From an uncultured Caulobacterales bacterium (GTDB lineage Bacteria; Pseudomonadota; Alphaproteobacteria; Caulobacterales; Maricaulaceae), in contig CALFWV010000103.1 of NCBI GenBank assembly GCA_937927825.1, positions 1 through 36,743 on the forward strand: 36,743 nt of DNA. Reading direction: 5' to 3'. Under the pieces are notes generated by a model that saw only the letters and a program-made list of their open reading frames with translations, ran no database searches and was not told where the DNA came from. Positions 1-7,182 of the stretch are shown here, one piece after another; within the stretch, counting starts at the first letter, position 1, and each line of letters opens with the position of its first letter. The position numbers and the translations under genes were made by a program.

Positions 1-977
1 AGTTTACGCACATCTTTTACGAAACGCGATTCCGGACGAATTGCGCCAACGGGTTCTCCACAATTAAGAGCCTCGCGCGTGCTGTCCGGATCAAGGCACA
101 TTGTCGCAATAATAGGCTGGCCAACAGCCGTTTCTGCGTCATTTAACCGGAGAGTATTTTTAAATGAACGCCTTTCGAACTTCGATAGGATGACGTGTGT
201 ATTTATGCTGCCATGAGGTGAATTTGAGAATCTCGTTAGGCGCTCCCGGGCGGAATGTAGAGAGGGAATCGTAAGCTCACAAGTAAGACCCAGGACGTCA
301 ACAGCCCGCATGACGGATTGTGTCCAGGGTTGCTCGTATCTGGGTAAATCAATGATGACCGTGTCGTAAAGCTCCGCCGCGGCATCCAGCATGGCCATCA
401 CCGTTTCCGGGTTGACCCGTGCGTTTGCGCCAATCGTGTTCGGGGCGGCTAGCAGAGAGACGCCGCACTCATGGGTGGAAACCAAGGCTTGTGTGAATGC
501 TTTGTCGATTTGGTCGGCAGGGCCGCAAAGGTCATCCAAAGAGAGACTGGGTAAAAGATCGAGATGGTGCGCACAGGCGCCTGACTCAAAGTCCAAATCA
601 ATCAAACAGACGGTCGGGTCTGACGGCCGGCGCCGAGTAAAATTATTTGGTTCCGCAGTAATCGCAAATTCATGCGCAAGTTGCGTGGCAATCGATGTGG
701 TGCCGACGCCCCCAGTCGCTCCGACCAACGCAAAAATCTGTGGGTGTTTTTGCGAGGTCGGAGTGTCAGCGGGAGCTGTCTTTTTAAAACTAAAGGCTTC
801 ATTTTCTGTAGGCATGGGCTCAAATTGAGGGATTACAAGCGTTTCGTCAATTTCACTGGAAGAGTCGAAATCATTGCGTTCACCGGTTTCAGCCGTATCT
901 TGAATCAAAGCGTAATCAACCTTTGACTCACCGCGATTGTCGCCACGGCGTCGTCCCCATTTCGTGCGTTTACCCAT
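1..977 (-). CDS. cpaE: CpaE/TadZ-like pilus assembly ATPase (partial, 3' end outside window)
   Basis: The ORF track misses this gene because it runs off the left edge. Reading the minus strand from the ATG at 977 gives an open frame to the edge (325 codons). It has a charged, probably disordered N-terminus (MGKRTKWGRRRGDN) and then a ParA/MinD-type P-loop, ALVGATGGVGTTSIATQLA, at about residue 85. Further on are VCLIDLDFESGACAHHLDLL and DTVIIDLPRY, which fit the switch and Walker B regions of CpaE/TadZ. This family localises the Tad pilus machine to the pole. The usual N-terminal receiver-like domain is absent or very short. The deviant Walker A has T where the signature lysine (KGGVGK) is expected. 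The start overlaps the upstream TadE stop by 8 nt (ATGGGTAA), so it belongs to the same operon. Confidence is high for the family; the C-terminus is unseen. Confidence 0.85.
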   Translation of the reverse strand, partial: MGKRTKWGRRRGDNRGESKVDYALIQDTAETGERNDFDSSSEIDETLVIPQFEPMPTENEAFSFKKTAPADTPTSQKHPQIFALVGATGGVGTTSIATQLAHEFAITAEPNNFTRRRPSDPTVCLIDLDFESGACAHHLDLLPSLSLDDLCGPADQIDKAFTQALVSTHECGVSLLAAPNTIGANARVNPETVMAMLDAAAELYDTVIIDLPRYEQPWTQSVMRAVDVLGLTCELTIPSLHSARERLTRFSNSPHGSINTHVILSKFERRSFKNTLRLNDAETAVGQPIIATMCLDPDSTREALNCGEPVGAIRPESRFVKDVRK

Positions 978-1587
978 TTTTTAAGTCCTCTCCCATGAGT
1001 GTGGCTTCGACTGGCGGAAGGTGAACTAAATCACCGAGTCCAACCAGATCGAGAAATACAAAGTTCAGCGGCACGTCTCGTAAAGTGACACTGACAAAGG
1101 GGGCCGCATCGCCGTGGAAACCGGATGTGCCAAGACCCGAACTAAAATATGAAACCTCAACTTGGGCGCGTTTCGTCTCTTTGAAAACGTCGCACATGCC
1201 GCGCCGCGCACGCGATGTCGCGCTACATATACCGTCCCCGTCAGGGCCAAAAATGATGCGTCTCATGGCCGTTGAATCGAAACTGCCATCAGAACATTGC
1301 CGGGTCTCATCGCTGCAGGTCACTTGAAAGTCGGGAAAAGCTTCACCAATAGAGACGGAGCCAGATAATCCTGTCATCGTATTTATTGACCGAGCAACCG
1401 GATCAGATGTTGCGGCAATTCTTGCGCCGGTCCGCACGGCTTGTTGCGCGCCGTTATATTGATAAAATCCGTACCCGGTTTCTATCGCCCCACCCGTTAA
1501 AATGATGAGTCCCATAATCATCAGGGATGTCTCAACGGTAACGGCACCATCATTTCGGCGTCTAAACTTTTTTAGTATTTGTTTCAT
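970..1587 (-). CDS. TadE-like minor pilin (second of two)
   Basis: This 205-aa protein has the TadE/TadF hallmark near its N-terminus: a basic stretch (MKQILKKFRRRN), then GAVTVETSLMIMGLIILTGG, a prepilin-like hydrophobic segment with a glutamate placed as in pseudopilins. The rest is a Cys-containing extracytoplasmic domain (CSDETRQCSD, DGDGICSAT). Family knowledge says TadE/F pseudopilins are processed by the prepilin peptidase and needed for Flp pilus assembly. The ATG overlaps the preceding TadE stop by 4 nt (ATGA), and its own stop overlaps the cpaE start by 8 nt, showing tight translational coupling. It could equally be named TadF; the sequence does not separate the two. Confidence 0.85.
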   Translation of the reverse strand: MKQILKKFRRRNDGAVTVETSLMIMGLIILTGGAIETGYGFYQYNGAQQAVRTGARIAATSDPVARSINTMTGLSGSVSIGEAFPDFQVTCSDETRQCSDGSFDSTAMRRIIFGPDGDGICSATSRARRGMCDVFKETKRAQVEVSYFSSGLGTSGFHGDAAPFVSVTLRDVPLNFVFLDLVGLGDLVHLPPVEATLMGEDLKNG

Positions 1588-2045
1588 CGCGCTCTGACCA
1601 ATCGTTCTTCATGATCCGTGCGGATGGTTATGCGCCCGCCTGATGCGAGTTTAACAAAGCCTAAGCCGTGGTACGGAGAGGCAGAGGCAAATTCAGCGAT
1701 TTGCACGACGGCTCCATCCCGATATTGGCCGTTGTTAGGAATATTTCGAATGGTAAGTGAAATATCCGCGCCCGACCATCCTTTCACCCTTGGCTCTCCG
1801 GAGCCATCCGGGCGGCCGGATATTGCGACATTTTTAGCTTGGGCCGTCAACAGGGTTGGAGATTGCGCTCGGGCAAGATAGCTGGCTCCCGCGACAAGGC
1901 CTTGTTCCATTTTATGAGTCTGTAAAAGCATCATGGATAAATCGATGATTCCATAACCAATCACGGCAATTAGCGGAAATAAAATTGCGCCCTCGACAGC
2001 GACCGCGCCGTCCGTATTTTGCAGATATGTAGAGCGAAGGAACAT
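1584..2045 (-). CDS. TadE-like minor pilin (first of two)
   Basis: This is a 153-aa protein with the TadE-type segment NTDGAVAVEGAILFPLIAVIG at about residues 10-30, followed by a small periplasmic or surface domain. It is probably a minor pseudopilin of the Tad/Flp pilus, inserted in the inner membrane and cleaved by a prepilin peptidase (family knowledge). Its ATG shares one base with the TadG-like stop (TAATG) and its end overlaps the next TadE by 4 nt. Length and hydrophobic N-terminus are normal for the family. The pairing of two consecutive TadE-like genes is common in Tad loci, where one is often called TadF. Confidence 0.85.
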   Translation of the reverse strand: MFLRSTYLQNTDGAVAVEGAILFPLIAVIGYGIIDLSMMLLQTHKMEQGLVAGASYLARAQSPTLLTAQAKNVAISGRPDGSGEPRVKGWSGADISLTIRNIPNNGQYRDGAVVQIAEFASASPYHGLGFVKLASGGRITIRTDHEERLVRAR

Positions 2046-3565
2046 TATCGGCGCACAGCCACAAGATCATTGGCTTCCCCGTCTTGGCCTTTCACAACCG
2101 GTCCGATTATTTCACCGAAAATGATGTTCTGTTGTCCTGGGCCAACGGGCTCGGTCAAAAACACCTTCACAAAAGTCTCAACGGGTAAAGCGTCGTTGCG
2201 TCTGAACATTCCGTTTGAAGATTCAGCTTCTATTTCTATACAATTGAGAACGGCAGCGGTGATGATACGGCGGTCTTGAACAGTCGTGGCAGGACCTGAC
2301 TTATGGCATTGCGGCATCCCTTCTTCTGCTGAGATTACGTCATTGCCATAGGTTTCAGCACCGGGAACCAGATTATTGTCAATTTCCCATCGATATAGGG
2401 CATAGCGAGAGGGTGGTTCTGCGGGCGAAAACTCTCCATTGTACCCGCGTCTATACGTAACGCCTTCAATGGTGACACGCGTAGTCCCAGGGTGGTTGAA
2501 AGCCATATATTGCGAGAAATTCCAATTGCCGTCTCCGATTTTCCCGGATGAACAGGTATCGCTAGCGTGACACGCATCTCGAGGTAATCCCAGTGCAAGA
2601 GACGACGGGGCTTCAGAACATGTTGTATTGGCTTTTTTCGCTGCCCAGCCTTTGGTGACATTGGCCGCCGGGGCATAACGAGGATCATTTTTTTTCTGTT
2701 TGAAAGACCCGGAATAAATATCAAACCGCGTATTCACGCCCTGCCGCATTGACGCAATGTTCCCTGTTCTGATGACGACGCCCTCTGATTGGGAAAGGCA
2801 CGCCGGTGAGATGTCAATTGCAATAGCATCGACCAACGTCGACGCACCTGAATTGCCCCCAAAGGGATCCAGCCAGCCAAAACTTCCCTGCCCATAAGGA
2901 TCGCTTACATTATTCGGCGTCTTGAATTTAATTTGTTTGCGTTGGAATTCTTTGGTCTCCATCGCTTCGTAAATCGAGGTTGTCTGCCCTTCTTGAGGAT
3001 TGCAAATAAAGACCGGGGCGGTCCCGCACACGACTTGGTCCATCCCGGCGACGGCTTTTGCGGTGAGTGTTGTGTCTGTCAGTTTCTTAATGAGGGATGA
3101 CGGGAAAATAGTGGAGACCTCTCTGGGTTTGAGAGACACCTCAACAAAGCGGGCTTCATCAGCTGAGTTTGTTCGATTTTCGACCGGTATGTCCGCATAA
3201 TCTTCGGCGGGAATGTCATTGTAGTAGGTGATTTTATCTATCTCGATATTTGCGCCCCCGCGTGCAAATTTTTGATCATATGAGAGCAAGTTCAAGATAG
3301 CACCCGACGAGCGCGCAATGGCGTCCCTGCGTTGATCCAATTCTGCGGCACCAGCTCGAGAGAGGGAATCTGCTGCGGCTTGTAACTCTGCATCGACATT
3401 GTAAATTCGAGCCGCATCGACAGATAATGTGGCCCCCGCCAAAATGACCGGCAAGGAAAGCGTAGTCCAAACCGCGACTGATCCCGAAATACCTCGGTCG
3501 CTGTGCGATAGATAAGCTCTTATCAAAGGACCAGAAAAGGGGAATTGCAATTGGGGGAGGGGCAC
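2045..3565 (-). CDS. TadG-like pilus assembly protein
   Basis: The N-terminal transmembrane stretch GSVAVWTTLSLPVILAGATLSVDAARIYNV is the signature of TadG-like (Flp pilus assembly) proteins. The remaining ~440 residues are extracytoplasmic, with several cysteines. The ORF track gives 578 aa from 3781, but that start lies inside the upstream lipoprotein gene. I prefer the in-frame GTG at 3563-3565, preceded by AAGGAAAGACAC, giving 506 aa and 49 nt of spacing from the lipoprotein stop. The first 72 track residues (MGMQLPKILPRSASRQ...) are low-complexity and basic, as expected of a shadow frame. Family members are thought to act as minor structural or anchoring parts of the pilus. It belongs to the tad operon. 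Confidence 0.85.
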   Translation of the reverse strand: MPLPQLQFPFSGPLIRAYLSHSDRGISGSVAVWTTLSLPVILAGATLSVDAARIYNVDAELQAAADSLSRAGAAELDQRRDAIARSSGAILNLLSYDQKFARGGANIEIDKITYYNDIPAEDYADIPVENRTNSADEARFVEVSLKPREVSTIFPSSLIKKLTDTTLTAKAVAGMDQVVCGTAPVFICNPQEGQTTSIYEAMETKEFQRKQIKFKTPNNVSDPYGQGSFGWLDPFGGNSGASTLVDAIAIDISPACLSQSEGVVIRTGNIASMRQGVNTRFDIYSGSFKQKKNDPRYAPAANVTKGWAAKKANTTCSEAPSSLALGLPRDACHASDTCSSGKIGDGNWNFSQYMAFNHPGTTRVTIEGVTYRRGYNGEFSPAEPPSRYALYRWEIDNNLVPGAETYGNDVISAEEGMPQCHKSGPATTVQDRRIITAAVLNCIEIEAESSNGMFRRNDALPVETFVKVFLTEPVGPGQQNIIFGEIIGPVVKGQDGEANDLVAVRR

Positions 3566-3614
3566 GTGTCTTTCCTTGTAATGAAGGTTAGAGGGGGAAG
3601 TTTTAGGGTTAGAA

Positions 3615-3890
3615 TTAGTCAGTAGTTTCAACGGCGATTGGTTCTTTGACGGTTCCGTTTTCATAGGCTTCGCGCGCTGCCTTTTGCCGGGCTTGGTTGG
3701 GCGGTATAAAGGTGTTGGCCTTGTCTGCAGCCGTTGGCGCGATGCGCTGCGCGGCAATATTTTGGGCAACTGCATCCCCAAGGCCTGATGAGTGTGCGTC
3801 TAGAGCGGGCTGCGCCGTGGCGCACCCTGTTACGGCAAAGCCGACAAAGGTCAGGCCAATGAGAGATTGTTGGACATTATTCCATTGCAT
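3615..3890 (-). CDS. Small lipoprotein in the tad operon (CpaD position)
   Basis: This is a 91-aa protein with a short basic-poor N-terminus, a hydrophobic stretch LIGLTFVGFAVTGCATA and a lipobox-like VTGC, so a lipoprotein with mature N-terminal Cys at about residue 22 is likely. The mature part is small, Ala/Gln-rich and soluble. The gene starts 14 nt inside the end of cpaC and precedes the TadG-like gene. In many alphaproteobacterial cpa operons this slot holds the ~200-240 aa lipoprotein CpaD, and I see no CpaD-like motif here. It may be a reduced functional substitute or an unrelated outer-membrane partner of the secretin (for example a pilotin). The function is not recognised. Confidence 0.75.
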   Translation of the reverse strand: MQWNNVQQSLIGLTFVGFAVTGCATAQPALDAHSSGLGDAVAQNIAAQRIAPTAADKANTFIPPNQARQKAAREAYENGTVKEPIAVETTD

Positions 3891-5217
3891 GGCCGAAACC
3901 TCCGTCGAGTTTACCGCCTAGAAACGCTTGTGCGTCTGAGGGTAAATAAGTGTTGTCTAATGGCGTCGCCAATTGGCTTCTGTCCGCGACCGGACGCGCT
4001 AAATGGGGCGTCACAATGATAACAAGTTCCGTCTCAGATTTCTGATAACGCGTTGAAGAAAACAACGAACCGATGATGGGGAGTTTTCCCAGCCAAGGCA
4101 CATTCTCGCGCGAGTTGGTGCTTTCATTTTGAAGAAGACCGGCGATAGCAAAGCTTTGGGCGTTGCGTAGCTCTACCGTTGTATTGGCTCGGCGCACGCG
4201 CAATCCCGGAACCCGGACGCCGCCAATCTCAACGGTGTTTTGCGCATCCAATTGGGACACTTCGGGGGCGACTTTCAAATTAATGATGCCGTCGTCCAAG
4301 ACTGTTGGTGTGAAAGCTAGGCTTACGCCAAATTTCCGATATTCAATTGTAACTTCTCCAAGGCCGGCAGAAACAGGTATTGGAAACTCTCCGCCCGCCA
4401 GAAAGCTTGCGGTTTCGCCCGACATGGAGACCAAATTGGGTTCTGCGAGTGTCCGAATGACGCCTTTTTGTTCCAGCGCATCAATTCTGACATCCAAAGA
4501 GGCTGCACCGATACCGCCGCCCAATATGGCGCTGGCAGTCGCATTGACGAAACCGGTTGTACCTCCGACCGCAAAGTCTCCCGGTCCGGCGGGGAGAATA
4601 TCCCCAGCTGCCGTCAACAACCCGCCGCGTTGTGAGAGTAAGTTAATACCAAGTTCTTTGATGGAATCCCGGCTCGCTTCAACAAATCGAACCTCAAGCA
4701 TCACTTGATGACTGTCCCGGATGGCCAGCCCGGACGTGACCCGTGACGGTGCATAGGCTTCCGCAATGGATACAGCGCGGTCTGCTACTGCAGCGCTTGA
4801 TACATCCCCTGAAAGATAGATGCCGCCTGCAAGGGGGCGAACTTCAACAGCCTCCTTCGGAAAAGTTTCAAAAAGCGTCTTTTTTAAACTCGCGACGTCA
4901 AATCCAACGGTAACGTCCACAATATCGACCAACTGATTGTCGGCGTCATAGAGCATGACATTTGTTTTACCGCCGGCTTTCCCCAAAACTTGAAAGGAAC
5001 GATCAGACAGAACGACAACGTCAGCAATATCCACATTTGCGACCCTGATTTGTGAGAACGACGTATCAGTTCGCATGACAAGCGTATCGTCTTTGATAAC
5101 GGAGGTTGCAGAACGTTCACTGGTTTTTGTATCGACCCAGGACTTGGCTGAAGCGGTGGTGGACATGATTAGAGAGCACGCAAGGGCGGCACATAAAGGC
5201 TTTAGGGGGTGTCGCAT
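3877..5217 (-). CDS. cpaC: CpaC/RcpA outer-membrane secretin of the Tad pilus
   Basis: This 446-aa protein has a signal peptide (MRHPLKPLCAALACSLIMSTTASA). An N-terminal pilus-formation domain follows (VLSDRSFQVLGKAGGKTNVMLYD, about 70-105), then a BON-like part. The secretin domain occupies roughly 165-420, with GVRVPGLRVRRANTTVELR and the typical C-terminal LPIIGSLFSSTRYQKSETELVIIVTPHLARPV. It forms the outer-membrane pore for the Flp pilus (family knowledge). The start is firm: AGGAGG lies just before the ATG and belongs to the last codons of cpaB (GCA GGA GGA TAA G ATG), leaving 1 nt between the genes. The length is near the family norm. Confidence 0.95.
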   Translation of the reverse strand: MRHPLKPLCAALACSLIMSTTASAKSWVDTKTSERSATSVIKDDTLVMRTDTSFSQIRVANVDIADVVVLSDRSFQVLGKAGGKTNVMLYDADNQLVDIVDVTVGFDVASLKKTLFETFPKEAVEVRPLAGGIYLSGDVSSAAVADRAVSIAEAYAPSRVTSGLAIRDSHQVMLEVRFVEASRDSIKELGINLLSQRGGLLTAAGDILPAGPGDFAVGGTTGFVNATASAILGGGIGAASLDVRIDALEQKGVIRTLAEPNLVSMSGETASFLAGGEFPIPVSAGLGEVTIEYRKFGVSLAFTPTVLDDGIINLKVAPEVSQLDAQNTVEIGGVRVPGLRVRRANTTVELRNAQSFAIAGLLQNESTNSRENVPWLGKLPIIGSLFSSTRYQKSETELVIIVTPHLARPVADRSQLATPLDNTYLPSDAQAFLGGKLDGGFGHAME

Positions 5218-5218
5218 C

Positions 5219-6181
5219 TTATCCTCCTGCCAATTCAGAGTCGGGGGTGTTGGCGCCCGTTTCTTTGCGGACAGAGACGGATTGACTTGTATCGCCGCGT
5301 ATCACTGTGATTTGAGCGACCGCCGGGCTTGATTTTTTAGGTGTCACGCGGACCGGGCGGCGCGGTTTCTTTGCCGAGCTGTCCGAGTTTGCGCGCAAAT
5401 CGAGTTGCCGCGTATCCAGTGACCTTGTTGTCGAGGGAAGGGCTTCCCCGACCGCGCGCAAAACTAAAGATATAATGCCGCCTTCTTGCGCGATAGCGAG
5501 AGCCTGCGCGTCCATGTGGCTGACTTCCAGTGTCACCGTGCGGGCAACTTCCGGGTTATCTTGCCGTCGGTTTTGAGATTGGTCTATCCCGAGAACGCGA
5601 ACAGATTGGAGTATGATGTCCGAGCGATACAAGGGAATATCTCTTTCTGGATTGGGCTCTGATACATATTGGATGTCGACGAGGTCTCCGGGAACGATGA
5701 AGCCCGCAACGCCGGTGACATCATCTACCCTCACAGACACAGCCCGGTACCCGGGCCGTATTCTGGCAGAGAGGGATCCACGGCCATTTAGGCCTGAAAC
5801 GCGGTGAGGGAGGATAATTTCATTCATCTGAATGTCCGCCAGCATCACGAATGCCCTTGTGTCGAACGGGTCGTAATCAGCTGGAAAGATTTCAGAAAAA
5901 TCATTCAACGCCTCCAGAGGAACCGCGTCTTGAGGCATATCGACAATGCGCAGCGCATCCGGAGTTAATTCGTCGCCGAATAAGAGGTTAGTATTGGCCA
6001 CGACGACGGGCACGGTCGAAACCTTGGTGGCTTTTGGAAAAGCAAGTTGAGATGTCGGTTGAGCTGGCGTTTGCCGAAACTCATTCTCCACCGCGCCCTG
6101 AATCCATCCTCGGGCCAGAATGATAGCCATAACGCCAAAAACGGCGCTGGCCCCAAGAGTTACAAGTGTGTTTGTTCGCAT
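5219..6181 (-). CDS. cpaB: CpaB/RcpC Flp pilus assembly protein
   Basis: This 320-aa protein has an N-terminal membrane segment (TLVTLGASAVFGVMAIILARGW). A SAF-like domain follows (VVVANTNLLFGDELTPDALRIVDMP, about 57-85). The RcpC/CpaB core includes RPGYRAVSVRVDDVTGVAGFIVPGDLVDI and VTLEVSHMDAQALAIAQEGG. It is a periplasmic, inner-membrane-anchored component that works with the secretin. It is the first gene of the visible tad operon. The SD is weak (CCGGGAT before ATG). Its basic C-terminal region (KKPRRPVRVTPKKSS) is probably disordered. No flp pilin or cpaA peptidase gene is found upstream; the divergent side is taken by DUF11 genes, so the pilin must lie elsewhere. Confidence 0.95.
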   Translation of the reverse strand: MRTNTLVTLGASAVFGVMAIILARGWIQGAVENEFRQTPAQPTSQLAFPKATKVSTVPVVVANTNLLFGDELTPDALRIVDMPQDAVPLEALNDFSEIFPADYDPFDTRAFVMLADIQMNEIILPHRVSGLNGRGSLSARIRPGYRAVSVRVDDVTGVAGFIVPGDLVDIQYVSEPNPERDIPLYRSDIILQSVRVLGIDQSQNRRQDNPEVARTVTLEVSHMDAQALAIAQEGGIISLVLRAVGEALPSTTRSLDTRQLDLRANSDSSAKKPRRPVRVTPKKSSPAVAQITVIRGDTSQSVSVRKETGANTPDSELAGG

Positions 6182-6372
6182 ATCCCGGTGCTTGCTCCAG
6201 CCAAACCTAGTTCAAGGCAGATTTGCGGACCCACGTCCTTTGCCTCTGACCTGTCTATAAAGGATGCGTTAGTAAGGTTTCGTTCAGGAATGGAGTGAAG
6301 ACATTGCTAATATACTGTGTGAAGAAATAATGAATGAATAGGTTCTGAACATCAGGAGTGGAGGCGGTCAAT

Positions 6373-6387
6373 TTAAGCCTCCGTTAA
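6373..6387. promoter_or_regulatory. CtrA box TTAA-N7-TTAA
   Basis: The sequence TTAAGCCTCCGTTAA is an exact match to the full CtrA consensus TTAA-N7-TTAA known from Caulobacter and relatives. It lies 52 nt before the ATG of the 160-aa DUF11 gene and about 190 nt from cpaB on the opposite strand, so it could control either or both. An inverted repeat GGAGGC/GCCTCC (6360-6365 and 6377-6382) overlaps its first half. Binding is an inference from the motif. Confidence 0.65.
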
Positions 6388-6439
6388 GCCTATAAGCGTA
6401 GTTCTCGCAGGCATATTCATCACCACCAAGGAGTGACCC

Positions 6440-6922
6440 ATGTTCATTCGCCGTTTTACAATTTCGTCTTTGTCAGCTGCGCTTTTGGCGTCTGGAGTTT
6501 CAGCGAGCGCCCTAACGGCGACTCAAAAAGTTGAAAAAGAAATTATTGTTCAGCAAGCAGACGGAACAAAAGTAACGGAGCTTGTTAGTGCTGCAGAAGT
6601 GACACCAGGACAAAAAATTGTATATACGGTGGCCTATACAAATGATTCAAATGAGGCTGCCACGGATATTGTTTTGGCAATGCCCGTGCCTTCTGATGTG
6701 CGGTTCTTGGAAGGAACGGCAGATCGCGACGGCGCAATCGTTCGATATTCGGTAGATGGCGGAACCACATTTGTTGAGCGCGACTCACTCGTTTTGCCAG
6801 CTGTTGGCGGCGGAACGCGCGCGGCGAGTTCGGATGACATCACGCATATTCAATGGCGCATTGCAGGTCCGGTCCCGGTTGGGGCGAAGGATGAGATTTT
6901 ATTTAAAGCTCGTTTAAAATAA
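6440..6922 (+). CDS. Secreted DUF11-type surface protein, 160 aa
   Basis: The start is well supported by AAGGAG before the ATG. A signal peptide (MFIRRFTISSLSAALLASGVSASA) is followed by a single Ig-like DUF11-type module: VTPGQKIVYTVAYTNDSNEAATDIVLAMPVPSDVRFLEGTA. This is the pattern of 'conserved repeat' domains in cell-surface proteins. It is predicted to be exported, with no membrane anchor or sorting signal. It is divergent from the tad operon, has a CtrA box upstream and a good terminator downstream, so it is probably a monocistronic unit. The two following genes carry related domains. The molecular role is unknown; a surface-layer, matrix or adhesin part is possible. Confidence 0.85.
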   Translation: MFIRRFTISSLSAALLASGVSASALTATQKVEKEIIVQQADGTKVTELVSAAEVTPGQKIVYTVAYTNDSNEAATDIVLAMPVPSDVRFLEGTADRDGAIVRYSVDGGTTFVERDSLVLPAVGGGTRAASSDDITHIQWRIAGPVPVGAKDEILFKARLK

Positions 6923-6945
6923 CTCTCTTTCCTTTCAAAGCCTTG

Positions 6946-6974
6946 AGCCGCAGTGGCAACACTGCGGCTTTTTT
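6946..6974 (+). terminator. Rho-independent terminator after the 160-aa DUF11 gene
   Basis: A perfect 10-bp stem AGCCGCAGTG / CACTGCGGCT with a GCAA tetraloop is followed directly by a run of six T. It lies 24 nt past the stop codon. This is the clearest intrinsic terminator in the window. Confidence 0.9.
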
Positions 6975-7182
6975 GAAGTTTCTGAGAAAACAATTTATTT
7001 TTACTGATAAAGTCCAAATTTCAGAACGGTTAAACTCCATACCTATTTAAAAAATATAGATAATTTTAGGTTATACAGAAATAGATTTGTATTTTATTTA
7101 GACATTATTAACCAAGCTACTTGGCATGCATTTAACCATCCTATCGTAATTAACTTTGGTCAACTAACCAATGGGATAAAAA
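6975..7182 (+). promoter_or_regulatory. AT-rich leader/promoter region of the 401-aa DUF11 gene
   Basis: This is a markedly AT-rich stretch between a strong terminator and the next start, so it should hold the promoter of the 401-aa gene. It contains an inverted repeat CCAAG-CTA-CTTGG (7112-7124) and several single TTAA motifs (for example TTAACCA and TTAACTTTGGT), but no second copy at 7-nt spacing. I could not fix a confident -35/-10 pair. SD signal before the ATG is weak (TGGGAT). Confidence 0.4.

Noticed and set aside
3566-3781. 72-residue N-terminal extension of the TadG-like ORF
   Set aside because: It overlaps the lipoprotein gene and is basic and low-complexity; the GTG at 3565 has a good SD and precedes the conserved membrane segment.
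4163-4708. 181-aa plus-strand ORF inside cpaC
   Set aside because: Antisense to the secretin domain, Ser/Pro/Arg-rich, no start context.
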